Assembly (NCBI GenBank): GCA_963725185.1
Contig: CAVRXO010000013.1
Location: 62,001-126,000, forward strand
Reading direction: 5' to 3'
DNA: 64,000 bases
Source: VAZQ01 sp963725185
Lineage (GTDB): Bacteria > Pseudomonadota > Alphaproteobacteria > Rhizobiales > Xanthobacteraceae
Part shown: in pieces, positions 26,830-35,812 of the stretch
Layout of the letters: the number at the start of each line of letters is the position of its first letter
How positions within the stretch are numbered: the stretch's first letter is position 1
Program-made: the position numbers and the translations under genes
Notes under the pieces: generated by a model
Seen by the model: the letters and a program-made list of their open reading frames with translations, nothing else
Told to the model about the DNA's origin: nothing
The model's database searches: none

Positions 26830-29800
26830 ATGCGCGCAGAAACAATCACCACCGATGCACCGGATGCCAAGCAACTGCTGAGCGTCCTCGTTGCCCTGAA
26901 GAACGGCGACTTTTCAGCCCGTATGCCGGTCGACAATACGGGTCTCTCGGGCAAGATCTCGGATGCGCTCAACGAGGTCATCGAGCTCAATTCGCAGCTC
27001 GTCGGCGAGCTTCAGCGCATCAGGAAGGAGGTCGGGCAGGAGGGCAAGACCAAGGAGCGCGGAACCCTCGCGCGCGCCGCCGGCGGATGGACCGCTGCGA
27101 TCAGCGCTGTCAACGACCTGATCGCGGACATGGCCCGGCCGACGAACGAGATCGCGCGGGTCGTCGGCGCCGTCGCCAGCGGCGACCTGAGGCAGACCGT
27201 CGCGCTCGAGGTCGCGGGCGAGCCGCTCAAGGGCGACTTCCTGCAGACCGCACGCACCGTGAACGGCATGGTCGAGCAGCTCGGCACCTTTGCTTCCGAG
27301 GTGACGCGCGTCGCGCGCGAGGTCGGCACGGACGGCAAGCTCGGCGGCCAGGCATCCATTCCGGGCGTTTCGGGAACCTGGAAAGAGCTGACCGACAGCG
27401 TGAACATCATGGCGTCGAACTTGACCGGCCAGGTCCGCAACATCACCGAGGTCACGACCGCGGTCGCCAACGGCGACCTGTCGAAGAAGATCACCGTCGA
27501 CGTTCGCGGCGAGATCCTTCAGCTCAAGGACACCATCAACACGATGGTCGATCAGCTGCGCACCTTCTCGCTGGAGGTGACGCGCGTCGCCCGCGAGGTC
27601 GGGACCGAAGGCAAGCTCGGCGGCCAGGCGGTCGTGCTCGGGGTCGGAGGCACCTGGAAGGACTTGACCGACAGCGTGAACTCGATGGCCTCGAACCTCA
27701 CCGGCCAGGTCCGCAATATCGCCGAGGTCACGACCGCGGTCGCCCGCGGCGACCTGACGCGCAAGATCACGGTCGACGTCAAGGGCGAGATCCTCGAGCT
27801 CAAGGAGACCATCAACACGATGGTCGATCAGCTGCGCGCATTCTCCTCCGAGGTGACGCGGGTGGCGCGCGAGGTGGGCACCGAAGGCAAGCTCGGCGGC
27901 CAGGCCGAGGTCCCCGGCATCGGCGGGACCTGGAAGGACCTCACCGACAGCGTCAACCTGATGGCGTCGAACCTGACCGCGCAGGTGCGCAACATCGCCG
28001 AGGTCACGACCGCGGTCGCCAACGGCGACCTCGGCAAGAAGATCACCGTCGACGTCAAGGGCGAGATTCTCGAGCTCAAGGACACCATCAACACGATGGT
28101 CGATCAGCTCAACGCGTTCGCCGGCGAGGTGACACGCGTGGCCAGAGAGGTGGGCACCGACGGGAAGCTCGGCGGCCAGGCCCAGGTCAAGGGCGTGGCC
28201 GGCACCTGGAAGGACCTGACGGACAGCGTCAACCAGATGGCGTCGAACCTGACCGCGCAGGTTCGCAACATCGCCGAGGTCACGACCGCGGTGGCAAGCG
28301 GCGACCTGACCAAGAAGATCACCGTCGATGTCCAGGGCGAGGTGCTGGCGCTCAAGCGCACCATCAACACGATGGTCGATCAGCTCAATGCCTTTGCCGG
28401 CGAGGTCACGCGCGTGGCGCGCGAGGTCGGCACCGAGGGCCAGCTCGGCGGCCAGGCCGAGGTCAAGGGCGTCGCCGGCACGTGGAAAGACCTGACCGAC
28501 AGCGTCAACCAGATGGCCTCCAACCTGACCGGCCAGGTCCGCAACATCGCGGAGGTGGCGACCGCGATCGCCACCGGCGACCTCGCCAAGAAGATCACGG
28601 TCGACGTCAAGGGCGAGATCCTGGAGCTCAAGAACACCATCAACACGATGGTGGACCAGCTCTCCACCTTCGCCTCGGAAGTCACGCGCGTCGCCCGCGA
28701 GGTCGGCACCGAAGGCAAGCTCGGCGGCCAGGCGCAGGTCAAGGGCGTGGCCGGCGTGTGGAAGGACCTCACCGACAACGTGAACCTCATGGGCTCGAAC
28801 CTCACCGCCCAGGTCCGCAACATCGCCGAGGTCACCACCGCGGTCGCCAACGGCGACCTGTCGCGCAAGATCACGGTCGACGTCTATGGCGAGATCTTCG
28901 AGCTCAAGAAAACCATCAACACGATGGTCGATCAGCTGAGCTCGTTCGCCTCGGAGGTCACGCGCGTGGCGCGCGAGGTCGGCACCGAGGGACAGCTCGG
29001 CGGCCAGGCCGACGTCAAGGGCGTGGCGGGCGTCTGGAAGGACCTGACCGACAGCGTCAACGGAATGGCCTCGAACCTGACCGCGCAGGTGCGCAACATC
29101 GCCGAGGTCACCACCGCGGTCGCCGGCGGCGATCTGTCCAAGAAGATCACGGTCGACGTCCAGGGCGAGATCCTGGAGCTCAAGGACACCATCAACACGA
29201 TGGTCGACCAGCTGCGCGCGTTCGCCTCGGAAGTCACGCGCGTCGCCCGCGAGGTCGGCACCGAGGGCAAGCTCGGCGGCCAGGCGGTCGTGCGCGGGAT
29301 CGGCGGCACCTGGAAGGATCTGACCGACAGCGTGAACGGAATGGCGTCGAACCTCACCGCGCAGGTGCGCAACATCGCCCAGGTCACCACCGCGGTCGCC
29401 AACGGCGATCTCGGCAAGAAGATCACCGTCGATGTGCGCGGCGAGATCCTGGAGCTGAAGAACACCATCAACACGATGGTCGATCAGCTCAACGGCTTCG
29501 CTTCCGAGGTGACGCGGGTGGCGCGCGAGGTCGGCACCGAAGGCAAGCTCGGCGGCCAGGCGGTGGTGCGCGGGGTGGCCGGCACCTGGAAGGACCTGAC
29601 CGACAGCGTCAACTTCATGGCGTCGAACATCACCAGCCAGGTCCGCAACATCGCCGACGTGACCACGGCGGTCGCCAAAGGCGACCTCACGCGCAAGATC
29701 ACGGTCGACGTCAAGGGCGAGATCCTGGAGCTCAAGAACACCATCAACACGATGGTCGATCAGCTCAACGGCTTCGCGTCGGAGGTGACGCGCGTGGCGC

Positions 29801-32800
29801 GCGAGGTCGGCACCGAGGGCAAGCTCGGCGGCCAGGCCAACGTGCGCGACGTGGCCGGCACCTGGAAGGATTTGACCGACAGCGTCAACCTCATGGCCAA
29901 CAACCTCACCAGCCAGGTGCGCAACATCGCGGAGGTGACCACCGCGGTCGCCAACGGCGACCTCACCAAGACCATTACGGTCGATGTGCGCGGCGAGATC
30001 CTGGAGCTGAAGATCACCATCAATACCATGGTCGATCAGCTCAATGCGTTCGCCTCCGAGGTCACCCGCATGGCGCGCGAGGTCGGCACCGAGGGCAAGC
30101 TCGGCGGCCAGGCGCAGGTCAAGGGCGTCGCCGGAACCTGGAAGGACCTGACCGACAGCGTCAACCTGATGGGCTCGAACCTGACCGCGCAGGTGCGCAA
30201 CATCGCCGAGGTCACCACCGCGGTGGCGAACGGCGACCTGTCCAAGAAGATCACGGTCGCCGTCAAGGGCGAGATCCTCCAGCTCAAGAACACCATCAAT
30301 ACGATGATGGACCAGCTCAATGCCTTCGCGTCCGAGGTGACGCGGGTCGCGCGCGAGGTCGGCACCGAGGGCAAGCTCGGCGGCCAGGCGGACGTCAAGG
30401 GGGTGGCCGGAACCTGGAAGGACTTGACGGACAGCGTCAACCTGATGGCCAACAACCTGACCAATCAGGTGCGCAACATCGCCGAGGTGACGACCGCGGT
30501 GGCCGAAGGCGACCTGTCGAAGAAGATCACGGTCGACGTCAAGGGCGAGATCCTTCAGCTCAAGAACACCGTCAACACGATGGTCGATCAGCTCAATGCC
30601 TTCGCTTCCGAGGTGACGCGGGTGGCGCGCGAGGTCGGCACCGAGGGCAAGCTCGGCGGCCAGGCCTTCGTGAAGGGGGCCGGCGGCACCTGGAGGGACT
30701 TGACCGACAACGTCAACCTCATGGCCTCGAACCTGACCGGGCAGGTCCGCAACATCGCCGAGGTCACCACCGCGGTGGCGCAAGGCGACCTGTCGAAGAA
30801 GATCACGGTCGACGTCAAGGGCGAGATCCTTCAGCTCAAGAACACCATCAACACGATGGTCGATCAGCTCAACGCCTTCGCCTCCGAGGTGACGCGGGTG
30901 GCACGCGAGGTCGGCACCGAGGGCAAGCTCGGCGGCCAGGCGCAGGTCAAGGGAGTGGCCGGCACCTGGAAGGAGCTGACCGACAACGTCAACGGCATGG
31001 CCTCGAACCTGACCACGCAGGTGCGCAGCATTGCCAAGATCGTGACCGCCGTCGCCAACGGGGAGCTCAAGAAGAAGCTCGTCCTGGAGGCCAGGGGCGA
31101 GATCGCCGAGCTCGCCGATACCATCAACAACATGATCGACACGCTCGGGCTGTTCGCCGATCAGGTGACCTCGGTCGCGCGCGAGGTCGGCATCGAGGGC
31201 AAGCTCGGCGGCCAGGCAAATGTGACCGGTGCCGCCGGCATCTGGCGCGACCTGACCGACAACGTCAACCAGCTGGCCGGGAACCTGACCACCCAGGTTC
31301 GCGCCATCGCGGAAGTGTCGACCGCCGTCGCCAAGGGCGATCTCACGCGCTCGATCACGGTCGCGGCCGCCGGCGAGGTCGCGGCCCTCAAGGACAACCT
31401 CAACCAGATGATCAAGAACCTGCAGGAGACGACGCAACGGAGCACGGATCAGGATTGGCTCAAGACCAATCTGGCCAAGCTCACGCGGCTCCTTCAGGGC
31501 CAGCGGGATCTCATGGCGGTGTCCAAGAGCATCCTGTCGGAAGTCGCCCCGCTCGTGGGAGCGCAGGTCGGCGCCTTCTATCTCGGCGAGAACGATCAGA
31601 CGGCGGAGGCGCCGGTCCAGGCGAACGGCCACTCGTTCAAGCTCTTGGCCGGATACGCGTACCGGGATCGCAAGGGTCTCTCCAACCGGTTCCGGATGGG
31701 CGAGGGCCTGGTCGGTCAATGCGCGCTTGAGCGCGAGCGCATTCTGGTCACCGATACGCCGGAGGACTACGTCCAGATCGCCTCCGGCCTCGGCCAGTCG
31801 CGCCCCAAGAACATCGTGGTGCAGCCGGTCGTCTTCGAGGGCCAGGTGAAGGCGGTCGTCGAGCTCGCGACCTTCAACGGCTTCACCGACATCCAGCTCG
31901 CCTTCCTCGATCAGCTCAGCGAGTCGATCGGCATCGTGCTCAACACGATCGTTGCCGGCATGCGCACCGAGGAGCTGCTCAAGCAGTCGCAGGCGCTGAC
32001 CGAGGAGCTGCAGAGCCAGCAGGAGGAGCTCACCGAGACCAACAAGCGGCTGGAATCGCAGGCCAAGACGCTGAAGGAATCCGAGGAGCTCCTGAAGAAG
32101 CAGCAAGGCGAGCTGCAGCAGGCCAACGAAGAGCTCGCCGAGCGCGCCCAGCTTCTCACCCAGCAAAAGTCGGAGGTCGAGACCAAGAATCGCGAGGTCG
32201 AGCGCGCCGGCCTGCTCATCCAGGAGAAGGCCGAGCAGCTCACCCTGACCTCGAAATACAAGTCCGAGTTCCTGGCGAACATGTCGCACGAGCTGCGGAC
32301 GCCGCTCAACAGCATGCTGATCCTCTCGAAGATGCTCGCCGACAACGTCGACGCCAATCTGACGAACAAGCAGCTCGAATACGCGCAGACGGTCCACTCC
32401 TCCGGGTCCGATCTGCTCGCTCTCATCAACGATATCCTCGATCTCTCGAAGATCGAGTCAGGCTCGATGTCGGTCGATCTCGGAGAGCTGCGGTTTACCG
32501 GCGTTCGCGACTTCTGCGAGCAGACCTTCCGCCCGGTGGCCGAGCAGAAGAAGCTCGCCTTCGGGATCGAGCTCGACGGCAAGCTGTCGTCCGCCATGCG
32601 CACCGACGGCCGCCGGTTGCAGCAGATTCTCAAGAACCTGCTCGCGAACGCCTTCAAGTTCACCGAGAGTGGCGGCGTCACTCTGACGATCAGCTCGGCG
32701 ACCGCTGGCTGGAGCGACGATCAACGGATTCTCAACGAGGCCGACCGGGTCGTCGCCTTCGCCGTGAAGGACACCGGGATCGGCATCGACAAGGACAAGC

Positions 32801-34377
32801 ATCAGATCATCTTCGAGGCGTTTCAGCAGGCGGACGGCACGACCAGCCGCAAGTACGGGGGCACCGGGCTCGGCCTGTCCATCAGCCGCGAGATCGCCAA
32901 GATGCTGGGCGGCGAGCTTCGCCTGGAGAGCGAGCCGGGCGAAGGCAGCGTCTTCACGCTCTATCTGCCGGCCACCTACGTGGCGCCGCCCAAGCGGCCA
33001 AAGGCAAACGGCGCGGGCAGGGACGATGACGAGCGCGCGGCGAGATTGGAGTCCGACGGCGCTGCCTCCAGCGCGGTCCTGTCGGGCGGTGCGCACGCAG
33101 GGGCGGCGGCCGCGGCCGCGACCGCCTCGGCGCAGGTGGCGCAAGCCATCGCCCAATGGGAGGAGATGGCGGTTCCCGACGACCGCGAGATCATCGAGCC
33201 GGGCGATCGCGTGCTGCTGATCGTCGAGGACGATGCGCCCTTCGCGCAGATTCTGCTCGACATAGCGCGCGAGCGGGGATTCAAGGGACTGTGCGCCGGG
33301 CGGGCGGACACGGCGCTGCGGCTCGTGCAGGACTTCACGGTCGACGCCATCACCTTGGATCTCAAGCTTCCGGATCGGGACGGTTGGACGGTTCTCGACC
33401 GGCTGAAGCACGATGCCAAGACGCGCCACATCCCGGTCCATATCATCTCGGTCGAGGAGGGCGAGCAGCGCGGCCTCAAGCAGGGCGCCATCGCCTATCT
33501 CAACAAGCCTGCCAGCAAGGAGGCCGTCGACGAGGCGCTCGGCCGCATCAAGTCCTTCGTCGAAAGACCCGTGAAGAAGCTCTTGGTCGTCGAGGACAAC
33601 GAGGCGCAGCGCAAGAGCATTGCCGAGCTCATCGGCAACCGCGATGTGTACACGACCTCGGTTGCGACCGGCGAGGAGGCGCTCGCAACGCTCGCCCGCG
33701 ACCCGTTCGACTGCGTGGTGCTCGACTTGGGGCTGCCCGACATGACGGGCTTCGAGCTGATCGAGCGCGTCAAGCAGGACGCCGCGCACAACGAGCTGCC
33801 CATCATCGTCTACACCGGCAAGGAGCTGACGAAGACGGAAGAGACCGAGCTTCGCCGCGTCGCGGAGGCGATCGTGGTCAAAGGCGTCAAATCCCCGGAA
33901 CGGCTCCTCGACGAGACCGCGCTCTTCCTCCACCGGGTCGAGGCCAACCTGCCGGAACCCAAGCGGCGGGTCATCGAGCAGCTGCGCAAGGTGGACGACA
34001 CGCTTGCGGGGCGCAAAGTATTGATCGTGGACGACGACGTCCGCAACATCTTCGCGCTCACGACGGCGCTCGATCGCTACGGCATCCAGTCCATGTACGC
34101 GGAGAACGGCAAGGACGGGATCGCGCTGCTCAAGACGACGGCGGACCTCGATGCCGTTCTCATGGACATCATGATGCCGGAGATGGACGGCTACGAAACC
34201 ATGCGGGCGATCCGCAAGCTCGGCAAGTTCAAGAATCTTCCGATCATCGCGCTCACCGCCAAGGCCATGAAAGGCGACCGCGAGAAGTGCATCGAGGCGG
34301 GAGCGTCGGATTACGTCGCCAAGCCGGTTGACACCGATCAGCTGTTGTCGCTGCTGCGTGTCTGGCTCTATCAGTAG
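26830..34377 (+). CDS. Giant soluble poly-HAMP hybrid histidine kinase with three receivers
   Basis: This is a 2,515-residue kinase with no signal peptide or membrane helix. Residues about 15-162 hold three diverged HAMP modules; 163-1542 are fifteen 92-residue repeats, each a pair of HAMP modules. A GAF domain (about 1555-1715) and a long coiled coil (about 1720-1805) follow. HisKA has H1820 in NMSHELRTPL, and HATPase_c has DTGIGI and GTGLGL. Three receivers have phospho-acceptor D2177, D2299 and D2446. The layout resembles fungal Nik1/Os-1 osmosensing kinases and bacterial homologues, but with many more repeats. It probably senses through the HAMP chain and passes phosphate to its own receivers. 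CheR and CheB homologues follow directly. A sensor for osmotic or cytoplasmic stress is inferred. Confidence 0.92.
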   Translation: MRAETITTDAPDAKQLLSVLVALKNGDFSARMPVDNTGLSGKISDALNEVIELNSQLVGELQRIRKEVGQEGKTKERGTLARAAGGWTAAISAVNDLIADMARPTNEIARVVGAVASGDLRQTVALEVAGEPLKGDFLQTARTVNGMVEQLGTFASEVTRVAREVGTDGKLGGQASIPGVSGTWKELTDSVNIMASNLTGQVRNITEVTTAVANGDLSKKITVDVRGEILQLKDTINTMVDQLRTFSLEVTRVAREVGTEGKLGGQAVVLGVGGTWKDLTDSVNSMASNLTGQVRNIAEVTTAVARGDLTRKITVDVKGEILELKETINTMVDQLRAFSSEVTRVAREVGTEGKLGGQAEVPGIGGTWKDLTDSVNLMASNLTAQVRNIAEVTTAVANGDLGKKITVDVKGEILELKDTINTMVDQLNAFAGEVTRVAREVGTDGKLGGQAQVKGVAGTWKDLTDSVNQMASNLTAQVRNIAEVTTAVASGDLTKKITVDVQGEVLALKRTINTMVDQLNAFAGEVTRVAREVGTEGQLGGQAEVKGVAGTWKDLTDSVNQMASNLTGQVRNIAEVATAIATGDLAKKITVDVKGEILELKNTINTMVDQLSTFASEVTRVAREVGTEGKLGGQAQVKGVAGVWKDLTDNVNLMGSNLTAQVRNIAEVTTAVANGDLSRKITVDVYGEIFELKKTINTMVDQLSSFASEVTRVAREVGTEGQLGGQADVKGVAGVWKDLTDSVNGMASNLTAQVRNIAEVTTAVAGGDLSKKITVDVQGEILELKDTINTMVDQLRAFASEVTRVAREVGTEGKLGGQAVVRGIGGTWKDLTDSVNGMASNLTAQVRNIAQVTTAVANGDLGKKITVDVRGEILELKNTINTMVDQLNGFASEVTRVAREVGTEGKLGGQAVVRGVAGTWKDLTDSVNFMASNITSQVRNIADVTTAVAKGDLTRKITVDVKGEILELKNTINTMVDQLNGFASEVTRVAREVGTEGKLGGQANVRDVAGTWKDLTDSVNLMANNLTSQVRNIAEVTTAVANGDLTKTITVDVRGEILELKITINTMVDQLNAFASEVTRMAREVGTEGKLGGQAQVKGVAGTWKDLTDSVNLMGSNLTAQVRNIAEVTTAVANGDLSKKITVAVKGEILQLKNTINTMMDQLNAFASEVTRVAREVGTEGKLGGQADVKGVAGTWKDLTDSVNLMANNLTNQVRNIAEVTTAVAEGDLSKKITVDVKGEILQLKNTVNTMVDQLNAFASEVTRVAREVGTEGKLGGQAFVKGAGGTWRDLTDNVNLMASNLTGQVRNIAEVTTAVAQGDLSKKITVDVKGEILQLKNTINTMVDQLNAFASEVTRVAREVGTEGKLGGQAQVKGVAGTWKELTDNVNGMASNLTTQVRSIAKIVTAVANGELKKKLVLEARGEIAELADTINNMIDTLGLFADQVTSVAREVGIEGKLGGQANVTGAAGIWRDLTDNVNQLAGNLTTQVRAIAEVSTAVAKGDLTRSITVAAAGEVAALKDNLNQMIKNLQETTQRSTDQDWLKTNLAKLTRLLQGQRDLMAVSKSILSEVAPLVGAQVGAFYLGENDQTAEAPVQANGHSFKLLAGYAYRDRKGLSNRFRMGEGLVGQCALERERILVTDTPEDYVQIASGLGQSRPKNIVVQPVVFEGQVKAVVELATFNGFTDIQLAFLDQLSESIGIVLNTIVAGMRTEELLKQSQALTEELQSQQEELTETNKRLESQAKTLKESEELLKKQQGELQQANEELAERAQLLTQQKSEVETKNREVERAGLLIQEKAEQLTLTSKYKSEFLANMSHELRTPLNSMLILSKMLADNVDANLTNKQLEYAQTVHSSGSDLLALINDILDLSKIESGSMSVDLGELRFTGVRDFCEQTFRPVAEQKKLAFGIELDGKLSSAMRTDGRRLQQILKNLLANAFKFTESGGVTLTISSATAGWSDDQRILNEADRVVAFAVKDTGIGIDKDKHQIIFEAFQQADGTTSRKYGGTGLGLSISREIAKMLGGELRLESEPGEGSVFTLYLPATYVAPPKRPKANGAGRDDDERAARLESDGAASSAVLSGGAHAGAAAAAATASAQVAQAIAQWEEMAVPDDREIIEPGDRVLLIVEDDAPFAQILLDIARERGFKGLCAGRADTALRLVQDFTVDAITLDLKLPDRDGWTVLDRLKHDAKTRHIPVHIISVEEGEQRGLKQGAIAYLNKPASKEAVDEALGRIKSFVERPVKKLLVVEDNEAQRKSIAELIGNRDVYTTSVATGEEALATLARDPFDCVVLDLGLPDMTGFELIERVKQDAAHNELPIIVYTGKELTKTEETELRRVAEAIVVKGVKSPERLLDETALFLHRVEANLPEPKRRVIEQLRKVDDTLAGRKVLIVDDDVRNIFALTTALDRYGIQSMYAENGKDGIALLKTTADLDAVLMDIMMPEMDGYETMRAIRKLGKFKNLPIIALTAKAMKGDREKCIEAGASDYVAKPVDTDQLLSLLRVWLYQ
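27316..31455 (+). repeat. Fifteen exact 276-bp repeats encoding HAMP pairs
   Basis: The unit begins REVGTEGKLGGQA, passes GTWKDLTDSVN and VRNIAEVTTAVANGDL, and ends NTMVDQLNAFASEVTRVA. The period is exactly 276 bases from repeat 1 (27316) to repeat 15 (31180), with no insertion or deletion. The middle copies are nearly identical, while repeats 14 and 15 and the N-terminal modules are diverged. The array should be prone to copy-number change by recombination. Confidence 0.95.
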
Positions 34378-34391
34378 GGCGGGCGCCGACG

Positions 34392-35228
34392 ATGGGAACG
34401 ATCGCCGCCGAACCGGAGCTTGAGGCCGTCGAGATCAGGCTGCTGCTGGAGGGCGTGTTCCAGCACTATGGCTACGACTTTCGCGACTACGCGTCGACAT
34501 CGATCCGGCGGCGAATCGTGGCGCGAATGGAGGCCGAGGCCATAAGCACGATCTCGGGCCTGCAAGACCGGGTGCTGCACGAGCGTGCCTGCATGGAGCG
34601 CCTGCTGCTTGCGCTCACGGTCCATGTGACCTCGATGTTCAGGGACCCGAGCTTCTATCTCGCCTTTCGGCGGACGGTCGTGCCGCTGCTCGAGACCTAC
34701 CCCTTCGTGCGGATCTGGCACGCGGGATGCTCCTCGGGCGAGGAGGTCTTCTCGCTCGCCATCCTCCTCAAGGAGGAAGGCATCTACGAAAAATGCCGGA
34801 TCTACGCCACCGACCTGTCCGAAGCCGTCCTTGGCGGCGCCAAGGAAGGCGTGTTCCCGCTCGCCGCGATGAAGGAGTACACCGAGAACTATCAGAAGGC
34901 CGGAGGAAAGACGTCGTTCTCCGAGTATTACACCGCGCGCTACGACCATGCGCTGTTCAAGCCGTCCTTGCGGGAAAACGTCGTCTTTGCGCCGCACAAC
35001 CTCGTGACCGACGGATCCTTCAACGAGTTCAACGTCATTCTCTGCCGCAACGTCATGATCTATTTCAACAAGTCGTTGCAGGAACGCGTCCACGGCCTGC
35101 TGCATCAGAGTCTTTCCCACTTCGGAGTGCTCGCACTCGGGCGAAAGGAATCGCTCCGCTTCACGCCGCACGAGACGGCCTACACGGCGATCGACGAGCC
35201 CGAACGGCTCTATCGGAAGGTGGCGTGA
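34392..35228 (+). CDS. CheR-type methyltransferase
   Basis: This 278-residue SAM-dependent protein-glutamate methyltransferase has the N-terminal helical domain (DFRDYASTSIRRRIVARMEA), the CheR signature VTSMFRDPSFY, the SAM motif HAGCSSGEE at 110-118 and the acidic strand YATDLSEAVL. Classical CheR methylates chemoreceptors; no receptor gene lies here. It starts 15 bases after the giant kinase stop and its stop shares bases with the cheB start (TGATG), so the genes form one operon. The kinase's helical HAMP chain is a possible substrate, which is speculation. Confidence 0.9.
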   Translation: MGTIAAEPELEAVEIRLLLEGVFQHYGYDFRDYASTSIRRRIVARMEAEAISTISGLQDRVLHERACMERLLLALTVHVTSMFRDPSFYLAFRRTVVPLLETYPFVRIWHAGCSSGEEVFSLAILLKEEGIYEKCRIYATDLSEAVLGGAKEGVFPLAAMKEYTENYQKAGGKTSFSEYYTARYDHALFKPSLRENVVFAPHNLVTDGSFNEFNVILCRNVMIYFNKSLQERVHGLLHQSLSHFGVLALGRKESLRFTPHETAYTAIDEPERLYRKVA

Positions 35229-35812
35229 TGGGGGTCTCCGTGGTGGTGGTCGGGACCTCGCTCGGCGGCCTCACCGCGATGAGGGTCCTGTTGTCGGGCC
35301 TCCCCGGAGCGTTCCGGCCGCCCGTCGTCGTTGTCCAGCATCGATCAAAGTCGGCGGATGACGCGCTGGTGAAGCTCCTGGGCAAGGCAACGCCGCTTGC
35401 GGTTTCCGAGCCCAACGACAAGGAGCCGCTCGAATCCGGCCACGTCTACATCGCTCCGGCCGATTATCACCTGTTGCTCGAGCCGGGATTTCTCACGCTC
35501 TCCACCGAGGCGCCCGTCAATCACGCCCGACCTTCGATCGACGTTCTTTTCGAGTCGGCGGCGGCGACCCACGGCCGCGGGGTGGTTGGCGTGATCCTGA
35601 CCGGCTCGAACGATGACGGCGCCAGAGGTTCCGCGTGCATCAAGGAGCGCGGCGGCGTCCTGCTGGTGCAGGAAGCCGCCAGCGCCGAGGCCGCCGCCAT
35701 GCCGGCTGCGGTCATCGCTGCCACCAAGATCGACAAGATCGTGCCTTTGTCCGAGCTGGCTGCGGCCCTCATCGATCTGTGCCGGGAGCGACGGAGAACA
35801 GTGCATGGGTGA
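35228..35812 (+). CDS. CheB-type methylesterase catalytic domain, no receiver
   Basis: This 194-residue protein consists only of the CheB catalytic domain. The triad is S11 in GTSLGG, H38 in VVQHRS and D130 in LTGSNDDG. Full-length CheB has an N-terminal receiver that inhibits the esterase until phosphorylated; here it is absent, so activity would be constitutive or controlled by a separate receiver such as the next protein. The ATG at 35228 overlaps the cheR stop. The frame is open far upstream in a wrong frame of cheR, which is not used. Confidence 0.9.
   Translation: MGVSVVVVGTSLGGLTAMRVLLSGLPGAFRPPVVVVQHRSKSADDALVKLLGKATPLAVSEPNDKEPLESGHVYIAPADYHLLLEPGFLTLSTEAPVNHARPSIDVLFESAAATHGRGVVGVILTGSNDDGARGSACIKERGGVLLVQEAASAEAAAMPAAVIAATKIDKIVPLSELAAALIDLCRERRRTVHG

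Noticed and set aside
27316..31455. Regular repeats as a possible CRISPR array
   Set aside because: The unit is 276 bases, codes for HAMP modules in one frame, and has no repeat-spacer structure. No cas genes are present.
26523..31730. Long plus-strand open frame (1,735 codons) overlapping the kinase
   Set aside because: It consists of arginine- and glycine-rich periodic sequence (RRGHDRGRQRRP type) that mirrors the 276-bp repeats in another frame. It is a by-product of high GC and repetition.
26914..32397. Long minus-strand open frame (1,827 codons) opposite the kinase
   Set aside because: It is periodic HRVDGVLEL-type sequence created by the complement of the same repeats. It has no start signal or domain.
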